Shown here piece after piece: positions 44,691 to 54,911 of a stretch of 64,000 bases of DNA. Numbering within the stretch: position 1 is the stretch's first letter; each line of letters opens with the position of its first letter. Position numbers and translations under genes: made by a program. The DNA is from Gemmatimonadales bacterium (GTDB lineage: Bacteria > Gemmatimonadota > Gemmatimonadetes > Gemmatimonadales > GWC2-71-9). The stretch is from positions 1-64,000 of the forward strand of contig DASYCE010000008.1 in assembly GCA_036500345.1 (NCBI GenBank). The letters run 5' to 3'. The notes under the pieces are model-generated. The model was not told the origin of the DNA, did not search any database, and saw nothing but the letters and a program-made list of their open reading frames with translations.

Positions 44691-47488
44691 CCGCCGACCG
44701 TAGCGGCCGGCTCGGCCTGGAGCGCCTCCGCGAGATAGCGCCCGGTCCACGATTCCGGCTGCTGGGCCACTTCTTCCGGCCGGCCCATCGCAACGATGCG
44801 CCCTCCCTCGGGTCCGGCGTCGGGGCCCAGATCGATCACCCAGTCCGCCCGCTTGATCACATCGGTGTGATGCTCGATGACGACGACGGTATGGCCGGCG
44901 TCGACCAGCTTGTCGAGCACGCTGATCAGCACACGCACGTCGTCGATGTGGAGGCCGGTCGTCGGCTCGTCGAGGAGATAGAGCTTGCGTCCGGCGCGCT
45001 TCGACGCGGCGAGGAGTTCGCGGGCGATCTTGAGCCGCTGCGCTTCGCCACCCGACAACGTCGTCGCCGGCTGGCCCAGGCGCAGGTATCCAAGCCCCAC
45101 CTGCTGCAGCTGCCACAGTGCGGTGCCGAGCCTTGCCTGATGGCGAAAGCGCCGAATCGCTTCGTCGACGCTCCACTGCAGCACGTCGTGAATCGAGAAC
45201 CCCTGCACCCGGACGTCGAGCACGTCGCGCTTGAATCGGGTCCCTCCGCAGACTTCGCATGGCACGAAGACGTCGGCGAGAAAGACCATTTCGATCTTCA
45301 CCTGGCCGGCGCCTTCGCAGGCGTCGCATCGACCGCCGGCCACATTGAACGAGAAGGTTGTCGGGGTGTACTTCCGCTGGCGGGCCAGCGGCTGTGACGC
45401 GAAGAGTTCGCGGATCTCGTCGTAGGCGCGAATGTAGGTGACCGGATTGGAGCGCGGCGTCCGGCCGATCGGCGTCTGGTCCACCAGCACGACGCTGTTG
45501 AGGAACTGCCATCCGTCGATCGAGTCGACGTCGCCGACCGTTTCGCCGAGATGGGTCTTGGCGGAATGCTCGCCCTCGAGGTGCCGCTGCAGCTGGCGGT
45601 AGATGATGTCGTACACGAGGGTGCTCTTGCCGGAGCCGGAGACTCCCGTGATCGCCGTGAGCGTACCGAGCGGGATGTTCACGTCGACGCCGTCGAGGTT
45701 GTGCAGGCGCGCGCCGCGCACGGCGAGCGCAGGCCCGCTCACGTCGCGGCGCACCGATGGCACGCCGATTCGCTTGGCGCCGGTCAGATACTCTGCCGTC
45801 AGCGTCTGGTGCGCGCCGGCTATTTCGCCGGCATACACCAGGCGTCCGCCGTGCTCCCCCGCACCTGGACCGAGCTCGATCATCCAGTCGGCACCGCGAA
45901 TCGCACTCAGGTCGTGTTCGACGACGACCAGCGTGTTGCCGAGGTCGCGCAGGCGGCGAAGCAGTGCGAGGAGCCGATCGGTGTCGCGCGGGTGGAGTCC
46001 GATCGACGGCTCATCGAGGACGTAGATGGCGTCGACGAGGCGCGCACCGAGTGCGTTGCCGAGGGCGATGCGCTGGGCCTCGCCACCGGAGAGCGTGCGG
46101 GTCTGCCGGTCGAGCGTGAGATAGCCGAGTCCGACGTCACGGAGGTATTGCACGCGAGCATCGGTGTCCTCGAGAATCAGGTCCGCGATCTGCCGGGCGC
46201 CGCCGGAGAGGTCGAGTGCCGCGAGCCATCGATGCAGCTGATCGATCGTCAGCGCCGCCACCTGGGCAATGCTCACGCCGGCGATGTGCACCGCGAGCGA
46301 TTCGGGCTTGAGCCGGGTGCCGTGACAGCTGGAGCATTCGTGGGCCATCTGGTACTGCCGCAGAAAGACCCGGATGTACTGCTTGTAGCGCTTCGCCTCG
46401 AGTGCGCGAAGAAACGGGAAAATCCCGACGAACTTCCCGACGGTCCCGTGCAGCAATGTCTCTCGGGCGGCGCCGGGGAGTTCGCGCCACGGCGTATCCA
46501 TCGACACGCCGAGCGACCGCGCGGCCGTCGCCAGAAGCCGCCGCCGCCCGTCGTAGCGCGGCTTGGTCCACGGATCGAGCGCACCTTCGCGGAGCGTTCG
46601 CTCCGGGTCGGGGACGATCAGTGTGAGATCGTACTCGAGCGTCGCGCCGAAGCCGTTACAGGTGGGGCAGGCGCCGCGCGGGTTGTTGAAGGAGAAGAGG
46701 GTCGGCGTGATGCGCGGTGCCGGCGTATCGCAGACACTGCACGCCGGAGACTCGGTGAAGCGCAGTCGCTCTGCTTCGCCAAGCGCGAGGGCGATCCCCT
46801 CGCCTTCGTCGAACGCGGTGCTGATCGACTGGCTGAGCCGTCCCTGCTGGTCCGCGGTTGTCGCGAGGCGATCGACCACCACCACGACTTCGCCTGCGGT
46901 CGAAAAATCGACCGACGCGGGAAGTTCGTCGAGATGATATGGTGCCCCGTCAACGAGCAGGCGGACGAAGCCGAGTGCGCGGAGATTCTCGACCGTTCCC
47001 GCGTGGGTGACGCGTGCGGTCGCGGGGAGGGGAAAGGCGATCTGGACGCGGCCCGGATTGGCGGCGACGACCGCGTCGGTGGCGGATTGGGGCGTGTCGC
47101 GGCGCACCGGACCGCCGCAGCGGATGCACGACGCGATCCCGATGCGAGCCCAGAGGAGACGAAGGTGGTCGTAGACCTCGGTCGCGGTGCCGACGGTGGA
47201 TCGCGACGACATCGACGGCGCCTGCTGCTCGATCGCCACGGCCGGCGCGATCCCGTCAATGCGGTCGACCAGCGGCTTCGGCATCCGCTCGAGGAATTGC
47301 TTGGCGTAGGTCGACAGCGACTCGATATAGCGACGCTGTCCCTCGGCATACAGCGTATCGAACGCGAGCGAGCTCTTGCCGCTTCCCGACGGACCGGTGA
47401 CGACCGTGACGCTGCGGCGCGGGATTTCGACGGTGATGCCGTGCAGATTGTGCTGGCGGGCATTGATGACGCGGATGACCGTTTTCAC
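44687..47488 (-). CDS. uvrA: Excinuclease ABC subunit A
   Basis: About 933 residues from GTG 47488 (TTG/GTG-type extension to 47530 possible), where [20 protein letters not shown] matches the family start. Two ABC units: Walker [21 protein letters not shown] and [16 protein letters not shown]; signatures [12 protein letters not shown] and [12 protein letters not shown]; Walker [15 protein letters not shown] and [15 protein letters not shown]. Zinc motifs CSSCHGT region and [14 protein letters not shown]...CEVCGGTRF. The region before the first zinc part ([19 protein letters not shown]) diverges from the usual GRKGEH of the UvrB-binding domain, so a paralogue is possible. It recognises bulky DNA lesions. 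Confidence 0.95.
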   Translation of the reverse strand: MKTVIRVINARQHNLHGITVEIPRRSVTVVTGPSGSGKSSLAFDTLYAEGQRRYIESLSTYAKQFLERMPKPLVDRIDGIAPAVAIEQQAPSMSSRSTVGTATEVYDHLRLLWARIGIASCIRCGGPVRRDTPQSATDAVVAANPGRVQIAFPLPATARVTHAGTVENLRALGFVRLLVDGAPYHLDELPASVDFSTAGEVVVVVDRLATTADQQGRLSQSISTAFDEGEGIALALGEAERLRFTESPACSVCDTPAPRITPTLFSFNNPRGACPTCNGFGATLEYDLTLIVPDPERTLREGALDPWTKPRYDGRRRLLATAARSLGVSMDTPWRELPGAARETLLHGTVGKFVGIFPFLRALEAKRYKQYIRVFLRQYQMAHECSSCHGTRLKPESLAVHIAGVSIAQVAALTIDQLHRWLAALDLSGGARQIADLILEDTDARVQYLRDVGLGYLTLDRQTRTLSGGEAQRIALGNALGARLVDAIYVLDEPSIGLHPRDTDRLLALLRRLRDLGNTLVVVEHDLSAIRGADWMIELGPGAGEHGGRLVYAGEIAGAHQTLTAEYLTGAKRIGVPSVRRDVSGPALAVRGARLHNLDGVDVNIPLGTLTAITGVSGSGKSTLVYDIIYRQLQRHLEGEHSAKTHLGETVGDVDSIDGWQFLNSVVLVDQTPIGRTPRSNPVTYIRAYDEIRELFASQPLARQRKYTPTTFSFNVAGGRCDACEGAGQVKIEMVFLADVFVPCEVCGGTRFKRDVLDVRVQGFSIHDVLQWSVDEAIRRFRHQARLGTALWQLQQVGLGYLRLGQPATTLSGGEAQRLKIARELLAASKRAGRKLYLLDEPTTGLHIDDVRVLISVLDKLVDAGHTVVVIEHHTDVIKRADWVIDLGPDAGPEGGRIVAMGRPEEVAQQPESWTGRYLAEALQAEPAATVGG

Positions 47489-47568
47489 CGCTGAAACGTA
47501 AACGGCCGCGTGGTCCGCGCCGCGTTTCACCTTTTCTCTTCCCGCATTTGACGGTACGTTTGGCGCAG

Positions 47569-48630
47569 ATGCCCGGTATGCTCACGCCCGCGCGCCTTCG
47601 GCAAGGTTTCGCGCTCTTCGTCCTGATCTCGATTCTCGCGTACGGTGGCGTCCTCCTCTATGGCCACAATACGCACGAATTCGTGGCTTCGCTCGCGCAA
47701 CTGCACTGGCGTTGGGTGCTTGCGGGAGTCGGGCTTGCTTCGCTGGACTGGTTCGGCGGCGGATTGCGGCTCTGGGTCCTGGCGCGCGAAGTCCATCCCA
47801 ACCCGCCGCTGCGCGGAATGGTGATCGCCGGCGGAATGGGCGCATGGGGATCGTACGTGACGCCGGGCCAGGCGGGTGCGTCGCCGATCATGATCTATGC
47901 GATGAAGCGCTGCGGGATCCCGGTTCCCAAGGCGATGACGACGACCCTGATGTCATTCATTGCGACCGTCGCCTTCTTCGCGATCGCCGGGCGCCTGGCG
48001 CTCTGGCTCGGAGCCGGCGAATCGCTGTCGAAGTACGGCGACCTTCTCGGCCTCAATCTCCTCGACCTGTTCAAGTGGAGCAATCTCGCCTTCGCCGTGC
48101 TCGGCGTGCTGCTCCTGCTGGTGATGCTCGTGCCGAAGGTGATCTCGGCCGGAGTCCATCGCGCGGCGACGGCGCTCGGCCAGCGGAGCCGCCGGGTTGC
48201 GACCCGGCTCGACAAGCTGCGAGCCGGCATCGACCAGGCGCACGAGAGCATGCAGCGATTCAATTCTCCGCGGGGGTGGCTGTCGCTTTTCTGGGCGACG
48301 ATTCTTTCGGGGCCAAGTCACGCCAACAAGCTCCTCGCCGGCTACGTGGCGTGCCGCGCCATCGGCATTCACGTCCAATTCTTCGACCTGCTGCTGCTGC
48401 AGACGTTCATCACGTCGGCGCTCTACTTCGCCCCGACGCCTGGGGGATCGGGGTTCGCCGAGTTGCTCTCGCTCGCGGTGATGGCGCCGTACCTTCCACG
48501 TGAGCAGATGCCGGGATACACGCTGGTCTGGCGCTGCATCCTCACCTGGTTCACGATCGCCGCCGGCTTCTTCGTCTTCTCGACGTGGGTCCGCCGCGGT
48601 CTCAAGGAGATCGAGGTCACTACGCCGTGA
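47569..48630 (+). CDS. Lysylphosphatidylglycerol synthase TM-region / flippase-like membrane protein (UPF0104 type)
   Basis: 353 residues from ATG 47569. About seven to eight membrane helices with the family pattern: WVLAGVGLASLDWFGGGLRL, GMGAWGSYVTPGQAGASPIM, LLGLNLLD, LLLLQTFITSALYFAPTPGG, SGFAELLS. The TPGxxG and PTPGGSG motifs are characteristic of the LPG-synthase/AglD-like flippase family. The C-terminal aminoacyl-transferase domain of MprF is absent, so a lipid-flipping or glycolipid role is likelier. It overlaps the ABC exporter start by 4 bases, suggesting a joint envelope function. Confidence 0.82.
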   Translation: MPGMLTPARLRQGFALFVLISILAYGGVLLYGHNTHEFVASLAQLHWRWVLAGVGLASLDWFGGGLRLWVLAREVHPNPPLRGMVIAGGMGAWGSYVTPGQAGASPIMIYAMKRCGIPVPKAMTTTLMSFIATVAFFAIAGRLALWLGAGESLSKYGDLLGLNLLDLFKWSNLAFAVLGVLLLLVMLVPKVISAGVHRAATALGQRSRRVATRLDKLRAGIDQAHESMQRFNSPRGWLSLFWATILSGPSHANKLLAGYVACRAIGIHVQFFDLLLLQTFITSALYFAPTPGGSGFAELLSLAVMAPYLPREQMPGYTLVWRCILTWFTIAAGFFVFSTWVRRGLKEIEVTTP

Positions 48631-50414
48631 GCATTGCGGCGGATGACGTTCTCGAAGGTCCCGATCCGGAGATGGGGCGACGGCTGGTCCGGTACGTCCG
48701 TCCATATCTCGCAGCAATCAGCGTCGCCGTGGCGCTCCTCCTGGTCGACGCCGCACTGGCGCTGGTCGGTCCGTTCCTGACCCAGCGCGCACTCGACGTC
48801 GCCATACCGGCGCGCGACGGCGCGCTGCTCCTCACCCTCGGCACCGTCTACAGCGCGGCGCTCTTTGTGTCGTTTGCCGGGGAGTACGCCCAGACGATCC
48901 TGACCACGTGGGTCGGCCAGCGGGTGATGTCCGACCTGCGGCGCCAGCTCTTCGCGCAACTGCAGCGGCTGAGCATTCCATATTTTGACCGGCAGCCGAT
49001 CGGCAGATTGGTGACGCGGATGACGTCGGATGTCGAGACGCTGAACGAACTCTTCTCCTCCGGGGTCGTGACGGTGGTGGGCGACGTCGCGACGCTCGTG
49101 GCGATCAGCGCGATGATGCTCGTCGTGAACTGGCGCCTGGCGCTGGTCGCATTCGCAGTCCTTCCGTTCATGCTTGGGGTCGTCGCCTTCTTCCGGCGAT
49201 CGATGCGGCAGGCGTTTCGCGATATCCGCGCCGCAGTGGCCCGGCTGAACGCGTATCTGCAGGAGCAGCTGTCCGGCGTCCGGGTGGTGCAACTGTTCAA
49301 TCGTCGCGAGGCGAGCGCACGGGTGCACGGCGCAGTGAATCGCGACTATCTCGCCGCGAATCTCCGGTCGATCACGCTCTACGCACTGTTCTTTCCGGTG
49401 GTCGAATTCCTCACGGCGGCCTCGATTGCGCTGCTCCTCTGGTACGCCGGCTTTCGCGGGGCCGGTCTCGGACTGACCGTCGGCGTCCTCGCGGCGTTCA
49501 TCCAGCTGGTCCGGCGATTCTTTCAGCCGCTGCAGGATCTCTCGGAAAAGTTCAATCTGCTGCAGAGCGCGATGGCGAGCGGCGAGCGGATCTTCCGGTT
49601 GCTCGACATGCCGGTGGAGATTCCCGAGCCCGCCGATCCCGTGCCTTTGGCGATGCCGGTGCGCGGCGAACTCGTCTTCGATGACGTCTGGTTTCGGTAC
49701 CACGCCGACGCTCCATGGGCGCTCAAGGGAGTTTCGTTTCGCGTGCCGGCGGGGGCCACCGCGGCGCTGGTGGGGCACACTGGGGCTGGGAAGAGCACCG
49801 TCCTCTCGCTCCTCCTCCGGTTCTACGCCCCGACCCGCGGTACGATCACCCTCGACGGAGTCGACCTGGCCACGGTGCCGACCGCGATGTTGCGCCGGGT
49901 TGTGGGGTTCGTACCGCAGGACCTCTTCCTCTTCCGGGACTCGCTGGCCCGGAATCTTCGCCTCGACCGCGAGGTGAGCGACGACGAACTCCGCGAGGCG
50001 TTGGTTGCCGTTGGTGGCCGGGGTGTGGTCGAACGCCTGTCGGGTGGGCTCGACCACGTGGTGGCCGAACGAGGGAGGTCGCTGTCGGTCGGGGAGCGAC
50101 AGCTGATGTCGTTTGCCCGGGCTCTGGTGGGCAATCCAGCAGTCCTCCTGCTGGACGAGGCGACCAGTGCGGTCGATCCCGAAACCGAGGCGCGGATCCA
50201 GGCGGCCCTGGTCCGGATGCGGACCGGACGCACCTCCGTCGTGGTGGCGCACCGCCTCGGCACGGTCGCGGAGGCCGATCCGATCCTGGTCTTCCACCAT
50301 GGAGAACTCCGGGAAGTCGGCTCCCACCGGACCCTGATGGCGCGGCGGGGTCTTTATCACCGGCTGGTTCTCCTGCAGCAGGGAGCCATGCTTCCGCCGG
50401 CTGCGTCCGCATGA
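48627..50414 (+). CDS. ABC transporter, fused permease-ATPase (MsbA/LmrA type)
   Basis: 595 residues from GTG 48627. N-terminal permease with six helices (residues about 25-310; AISVAVALLLVDAALALVGP, TVVGDVATLVAISAMMLVVN) and the family element PYFDRQPIGRLVTRMTSDVE. ATPase: Walker A GHTGAGKSTVLSLLLRFY, Q-loop VGFVPQDLFLF, signature LSVGERQLMSFARAL, Walker B LLLDEATSAVDPETEARIQ, H-loop VVVAHRLGT. Half-transporters of this type export lipids or drugs as dimers. Coupled translation with the flippase-like gene suggests a lipid or envelope substrate. Confidence 0.92.
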   Translation: MSIAADDVLEGPDPEMGRRLVRYVRPYLAAISVAVALLLVDAALALVGPFLTQRALDVAIPARDGALLLTLGTVYSAALFVSFAGEYAQTILTTWVGQRVMSDLRRQLFAQLQRLSIPYFDRQPIGRLVTRMTSDVETLNELFSSGVVTVVGDVATLVAISAMMLVVNWRLALVAFAVLPFMLGVVAFFRRSMRQAFRDIRAAVARLNAYLQEQLSGVRVVQLFNRREASARVHGAVNRDYLAANLRSITLYALFFPVVEFLTAASIALLLWYAGFRGAGLGLTVGVLAAFIQLVRRFFQPLQDLSEKFNLLQSAMASGERIFRLLDMPVEIPEPADPVPLAMPVRGELVFDDVWFRYHADAPWALKGVSFRVPAGATAALVGHTGAGKSTVLSLLLRFYAPTRGTITLDGVDLATVPTAMLRRVVGFVPQDLFLFRDSLARNLRLDREVSDDELREALVAVGGRGVVERLSGGLDHVVAERGRSLSVGERQLMSFARALVGNPAVLLLDEATSAVDPETEARIQAALVRMRTGRTSVVVAHRLGTVAEADPILVFHHGELREVGSHRTLMARRGLYHRLVLLQQGAMLPPAASA

Positions 50415-50459
50415 TTCTTGCCCCTCCCCACAATCGACGGATAGGTTTCCCGACCTTCG

Positions 50460-50999
50460 ATGGCACTGACCACCCGCGGGGAGATCACACTGGACGGAAT
50501 GAGCGTGTCCGACCGACGAACGGATAGCACCCTGGCTGAGGGCGACTCGCCGTTGGCGACCCTCCGGGTGCGTTCAGGACCGCACGCGGGGACCAATCTG
50601 CCGGTCACCGGTGCGATTGCTTCGGTCGGTGCAGACCCGGCGAACAATGTGATCATCGCCGGCGTCGACGTGGCGCCGCGCCACGGCCAGTTCCGGTTGC
50701 GCGGCGGCGTCTGGACCTTCAGCAACTTCGGAAGTCCGGGCGCGACACTGGTCGATGGCGAGCCGGTCCATGGGGACGCGGTGCTCGCCCCGGGGTCGGC
50801 GCTGCAGCTTGGTCAGGTCCAGGTCGCATTTGCGCCGGAGGACCAGTGGCGCGACTCGACCATCGAGCGGTATGCGGATGACCCGATCCCCGCCGCGATG
50901 ATGCCGGTCGCATCCTCGTCGATCTGGTCGCGAGTCTGGTTTTCACTGGCGCTGTGCGCGCTGCTGGTTGCCGTCTACTTCCTCTTCCGGACCATCTGA
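50460..50999 (+). CDS. FHA-domain protein with C-terminal membrane anchor
   Basis: 179 residues (ATG 50499 is an alternative start). Residues about 33-120 form an FHA domain: TLRVRSGPHAGTNLPVTGAI, SVGADPANNVIIAGVDVAPR, HGQFRLRGGVWTFSNFG, GATLVDGEPVHGDAVLAPGS. FHA domains bind phosphothreonine peptides. A membrane helix ends the protein (VWFSLALCALLVAVYFLF). The stop is followed directly by the PP2C phosphatase gene (no gap), a frequent pairing in Ser/Thr-kinase signalling. No kinase gene is in the window. Confidence 0.88.
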   Translation: MALTTRGEITLDGMSVSDRRTDSTLAEGDSPLATLRVRSGPHAGTNLPVTGAIASVGADPANNVIIAGVDVAPRHGQFRLRGGVWTFSNFGSPGATLVDGEPVHGDAVLAPGSALQLGQVQVAFAPEDQWRDSTIERYADDPIPAAMMPVASSSIWSRVWFSLALCALLVAVYFLFRTI

Positions 51000-51767
51000 A
51001 TGCGCTTTTCCTGCGCGGCCCGCACCGATGTCGGCGTGGTTCGCTCCGGCAACGAGGATACCTACCTGATGGCCAACGACCGCGGCCTGTTCATCGTCGC
51101 AGACGGGATGGGTGGCCACGCGGCAGGTGAAGTCGCCAGCGACATGGCGACGCGGATCATCGCCGAGCAATTCCATCCGGCCCGCGGCATGAGCGACGAC
51201 GAGCTGATGTCACAGCTGGTCGCGGCGATCCGGTCTGCCAACGACGCAATCTTCCGCCGCACCCTGTCGGAGCACGACAAACGCGGCATGGGGACGACGG
51301 CGACTGTTCTCGACCTGCTCCCGCGCCGGTACATGATCGGACAGGTCGGCGATTCGCGGGCGTATCTCCTGCGGGGCGGGGTCCTCTCCCAGCTCACCAA
51401 GGACCACAGCTACGTCCAGGAGCAGGTCGACGCCGGCCGCCTTACGCCCGAAGAGGCGCGGGTCCACCCGTACGCCAACGTGATCACCCGGTGCGTCGGC
51501 TCGAGCAGCGATGTGATCCCGGACCTCTACCTCGGCACCCTCGAGGCGGACGATCTTCTCCTCCTCGCATCGGACGGCCTGACCGGCATGCTCGACGACG
51601 AGGATGTCCGGCAGATCCTGAGCGGGAGCCGTGACCTGGAAGAGATCGTCGACGCCTTGATCGCCGGCGCGAATCACCGCGGCGGGCTCGACAATGTCAC
51701 GGTGATTCTCGTCCGGATCGAAGAGGTCGCTCCGCCGACTGGCGAAGTGCCCGCAATGCGCGGCTGA
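51000..51767 (+). CDS. PP2C-family Ser/Thr protein phosphatase
   Basis: 255 residues, single catalytic domain with all metal-binding motifs: RTDVGVVRSGNEDTYLM, LFIVADGMGGHAAGEVASDM, GMGTTATVLDLLPRRYMIGQ, VGDSRAYLLRGGVLSQLTKD, LLLASDGLTGMLDDEDVRQI and GGLDNVTVILVRIE. It removes phosphate from Ser/Thr residues, using two metal ions. It is of PrpC/Stp type, cytosolic, and coexpressed with the membrane-anchored FHA protein upstream, which may be its partner in a kinase pathway. Confidence 0.95.
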   Translation: MRFSCAARTDVGVVRSGNEDTYLMANDRGLFIVADGMGGHAAGEVASDMATRIIAEQFHPARGMSDDELMSQLVAAIRSANDAIFRRTLSEHDKRGMGTTATVLDLLPRRYMIGQVGDSRAYLLRGGVLSQLTKDHSYVQEQVDAGRLTPEEARVHPYANVITRCVGSSSDVIPDLYLGTLEADDLLLLASDGLTGMLDDEDVRQILSGSRDLEEIVDALIAGANHRGGLDNVTVILVRIEEVAPPTGEVPAMRG

Positions 51768-51788
51768 CCGTTCGGTCGCCGCGCTGAA

Positions 51789-53012
51789 TCAGATCGCCAA
51801 CAGCTCGTCGATCGAGGCGATTTCGCGCGGTTCGCTGGTGAAGACGCGCAGCCGTCGCGCGCTCCGATAGAGCTCACCGGCGATCCGCGGGAGACCGAGT
51901 GCTCCGGCGCGACCGGCATCGGTCAGGCGCTCGACGGCGCCGCTTCTCGTCATCAAGGGCAGGTCGACGCTCAGCATCGATTCCCGCTCCGGGAAATCGA
52001 TCAGCACGCCGTACGGGGGCAGGCCGAGCGCCACGGCGCCCCGCTGCTCCACCTCCCGCAGCCGCTTGTGATCGCGCCAGAGCGGATCGGTCGCCACGCG
52101 ATCGGGGACGTCGCTCGCGGCGAGATCGATCGCCCGCTTGTACAGGCGGCGCTGGTGGAGAGCGGCGGTGAGTGCGGTCGGGTCTTCGCGGCTCATCACC
52201 ACATCGATTTCGGCGTCGGTGAATCGCTCCACGTCCGCAAGATCGAGCACTCCCCGCGCGACGGTCGCTTCCACGGCGCGCCGGAACATGCAGGTGGCGG
52301 AGCGCACGGCGTGATGCCAGTAGACATTGCGGTACATCTGGTACTTCGCGAAGAGGACGGTCTCGAGCGCGCTGACCCCTTTCTCATGCACGCCCATTTC
52401 TCCGGACCCGTCGGCGTGACGGACAAGAGTGAGTGATGCCAGCAGGCGATCGACGTCGACCGTCCCGTACGGGACGCCACACATGCGGGCGTCGCGGCTG
52501 AGATAGTCGATCTTGTCGAGATCGAGCGACCCCGACACCAGCCCCGCGAGTGGCGAATTGCTGGTCCCCTGAATCAGCCCGGCGATCCGCTCGATGAGCT
52601 GGTCGCCTCCGATGGAACGGAGCAGGTCGCCGAGCGCCCCTTCCGCGAGGCGTCGCGCGCCGATCGCTTCGTGGTCGCCGAGGTCGGATTCCTCGAGCGC
52701 ATGCGAGTAGGGATAATGTCCCAGATCGTGGAGCAGCGCGGCAAGTCGCACCGCGAGGCATTCGTCATCATCGAGTCCCGCGAGCTCTCCGCGCTCGCCG
52801 AGGATGGCCAACGCCCTGCGGGCGAGATGATAGGCACCGAGGGCGTGTTCGAACCGTGAGTGCGTGGCGCCGGGATAGACGAGGAATGCGTGTCCCAGCT
52901 GCCGGACGTACCGCAGCCGCTGCATCGCCGGGGTATCGATGGCGGCTGCAGCGGCGGGTTCGAGGCGGATGTTTTCCCAGAGCGGGTCGCGGATGATTTC
53001 GTCGACTGGCAC
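51789..53012 (-). CDS. HD-domain phosphohydrolase (dGTPase/SAMHD1-like)
   Basis: 407 residues. HD-superfamily metal site: His in YPGATHSRFEHALGAYHLA, the HD pair in LAALLHDLGHYPYSHALEE and Asp in SGSLDLDKIDYLSRDARMCG. The C-terminal half is helical with EKGVSALETVLFAKYQMYRN and VYWHHAVRSATCMFRRAV, as in the large group of HD proteins related to dNTP triphosphohydrolases. The exact nucleotide substrate is not readable. It converges with the PP2C gene (21-bp gap) and lies 12 bases after pckG on the same strand. Confidence 0.88.
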   Translation of the reverse strand: MPVDEIIRDPLWENIRLEPAAAAAIDTPAMQRLRYVRQLGHAFLVYPGATHSRFEHALGAYHLARRALAILGERGELAGLDDDECLAVRLAALLHDLGHYPYSHALEESDLGDHEAIGARRLAEGALGDLLRSIGGDQLIERIAGLIQGTSNSPLAGLVSGSLDLDKIDYLSRDARMCGVPYGTVDVDRLLASLTLVRHADGSGEMGVHEKGVSALETVLFAKYQMYRNVYWHHAVRSATCMFRRAVEATVARGVLDLADVERFTDAEIDVVMSREDPTALTAALHQRRLYKRAIDLAASDVPDRVATDPLWRDHKRLREVEQRGAVALGLPPYGVLIDFPERESMLSVDLPLMTRSGAVERLTDAGRAGALGLPRIAGELYRSARRLRVFTSEPREIASIDELLAI

Positions 53013-53024
53013 GCTGCGCGACGG

Positions 53025-54884
53025 CTAGACCGTCTCCGGTTCGAGGCGCCACTGCGCGTCACTGCGCCACAGGGCGGAGAGAATCAGCTCGCGCATCCAC
53101 ATGAACTCCTGCGGGAGCCGGTCGTAGAGCTTCTCGAAGAGTTCGCGGTGGCCGAGCAATTCCGCTTTCCACTGCTCCCGGTCGACTGTCATCAGTCGCA
53201 GGAACGCCTCCTTGGGAAAATCGAGGCCGTCCCAGCGAATATCCTCGTAGCGTGGCATCCAGCCGATCGGGCTCTCGATTCCCGAGGACCGGCCGCGCAC
53301 CCGCCCGACGACCCACTCGAGCACGCGCATGTTCTGCCCGTACCCTGGCCAGATGAACTTGCCGTTCTCGTCCTTGCGGAACCAGTTGACGCAGAAGATG
53401 CGCGGCGGATCGTTGAGTCCGCGTCCCATCTGCAGCCAATGGTTGAAGTAGTCTCCCATGTGATAGCCGCAGAAGGGCAGCATCGCGAAGGGATCGCGGC
53501 GCACATGGCCGACGGCGCCGGCTGCGGCGGCGGTGGTCTCGGAGCCGATCGTCGCGCCGAGATAGACGCCGAAGCTCCAGTTGAACGCCTGGTAGACGAG
53601 CGGCACCGTGCTGGCGCGCCGGCCGCCAAAGACGAACGCGCTGATCGGCACGCCGGCCGGATCTTCCCACGCCGGATCGATCGACGGGCACTGCGATGCC
53701 GCGGCGGTGAAGCGGGCGTTGGGATGCGCCGCCGTCGTCTTGCTCTCGGGGGTCCACGGATTGCCGCGCCAATCGGTCAGCCGCGCCGGTGGCTCCTTGG
53801 TGAGCCCTTCCCACCAGACATCGCCGTCCTCGGTGAGCGCCACGTTGGTAAAGATGGCGTTCTTCGCCATCGTGGCCATTGCATTGGGATTGGTGTCGTT
53901 CGACGTCCCCGGCGCGACGCCGAAGTATCCCGCCTCGGGGTTGATCGCGCGCAACCGCCCATCGGGGCCGGGGCGGATCCACGCAATGTCATCGCCGACG
54001 GTCGTGACGCTCCACCCGTCGTAGCCCTTGGGCGGGATCAGCATCGCGAGATTGGTCTTGCCGCACGCGCTCGGAAACCCGGCCGCGAGATAGGTCTTTT
54101 CGCCGGTCGGGCTCTTGACACCGAGAATCAGCGTGTGCTCTGCCATCCATCCTTCGTCACGCCCCATCACCGAGGCGATGCGAAGCGCGAAACATTTCTT
54201 GCCGAGCAGCGCGTTGCCGCCGTATCCCGATCCGAACGACCAGATCTGCCGCTCCTCGGGGAAGTGCACGATGTACTTCTGCTTCGCGTTGCACGGCCAG
54301 CGGACATCGGCTTCCCCCGCCTCGAGCGGTTTGCCGACCGAGTGCACGCAGGGGACGAACTCGCCGTCGCCGAGCGCGTCGAGCACGGCGCGCCCCATCC
54401 GCGTCATGATGCGCATGTTGGCCACCACATACGGTGAGTCGGAGAGCTCCACCCCGATGTGCGAGAGCGGCGAACCGATCGGGCCCATCGAGAACGGGAT
54501 CACGTACATGGTGCGGCCGCGCATGGACCCGTCGAACAGTCCGCGCAGCGTCTCATGCATCTCGCGGGGATCGACCCAGTTGTTGGTCGGTCCGGCATCC
54601 TGCTTCCGATGGCTGCAGATGAAGGTCCGGTCTTCGACGCGGGCCACATCTTCAGGGTCGGAGCACGCGAGATAGGAATTGGGCCGCTTCTTCTCGTCCA
54701 GCCGCACCATCATTCCGGTTTCCACCATCTCACCGCACAGTCGGTTGTACTCCGCCTCCGACCCGTCGCACCAATGAATGTGATCGGGCTGCGTCAGCGC
54801 GGCCGTGTCATTGACCCAGGCAACGAGGCGAGGGTGTCGCACCCACTGCGGTGCGGCGGACTTGTGCGGCGATGTGGCGGTCAT
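53025..54884 (-). CDS. pckG: Phosphoenolpyruvate carboxykinase (GTP)
   Basis: 619 residues, the usual length. Motifs: the P-loop with active Cys [19 protein letters not shown], substrate motifs [20 protein letters not shown] and CVHSVGKPL, metal-site [30 protein letters not shown] and [20 protein letters not shown], then [20 protein letters not shown]. It converts oxaloacetate and GTP to PEP, CO2 and GDP in gluconeogenesis. Start ATG 54884 (TTG 54887 possible). It is followed by the HD-domain gene on the same strand. Confidence 0.97.
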   Translation of the reverse strand: MTATSPHKSAAPQWVRHPRLVAWVNDTAALTQPDHIHWCDGSEAEYNRLCGEMVETGMMVRLDEKKRPNSYLACSDPEDVARVEDRTFICSHRKQDAGPTNNWVDPREMHETLRGLFDGSMRGRTMYVIPFSMGPIGSPLSHIGVELSDSPYVVANMRIMTRMGRAVLDALGDGEFVPCVHSVGKPLEAGEADVRWPCNAKQKYIVHFPEERQIWSFGSGYGGNALLGKKCFALRIASVMGRDEGWMAEHTLILGVKSPTGEKTYLAAGFPSACGKTNLAMLIPPKGYDGWSVTTVGDDIAWIRPGPDGRLRAINPEAGYFGVAPGTSNDTNPNAMATMAKNAIFTNVALTEDGDVWWEGLTKEPPARLTDWRGNPWTPESKTTAAHPNARFTAAASQCPSIDPAWEDPAGVPISAFVFGGRRASTVPLVYQAFNWSFGVYLGATIGSETTAAAAGAVGHVRRDPFAMLPFCGYHMGDYFNHWLQMGRGLNDPPRIFCVNWFRKDENGKFIWPGYGQNMRVLEWVVGRVRGRSSGIESPIGWMPRYEDIRWDGLDFPKEAFLRLMTVDREQWKAELLGHRELFEKLYDRLPQEFMWMRELILSALWRSDAQWRLEPETV

Positions 54885-54911
54885 CAAAGCTCCAGAGCGT
54901 CCGGTACCGGG

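Noticed and set aside
45551-47494. Rightward open frame of 647 codons opposite uvrA
   Set aside because: It lies entirely antisense to uvrA, whose ABC and zinc motifs are unambiguous. The composition (His/Arg/Asp-rich) is that of a codon-phase shadow.
48423-50360. Leftward open frame of 645 codons opposite the ABC exporter
   Set aside because: Antisense shadow of a complete MsbA-type gene; no domain visible.
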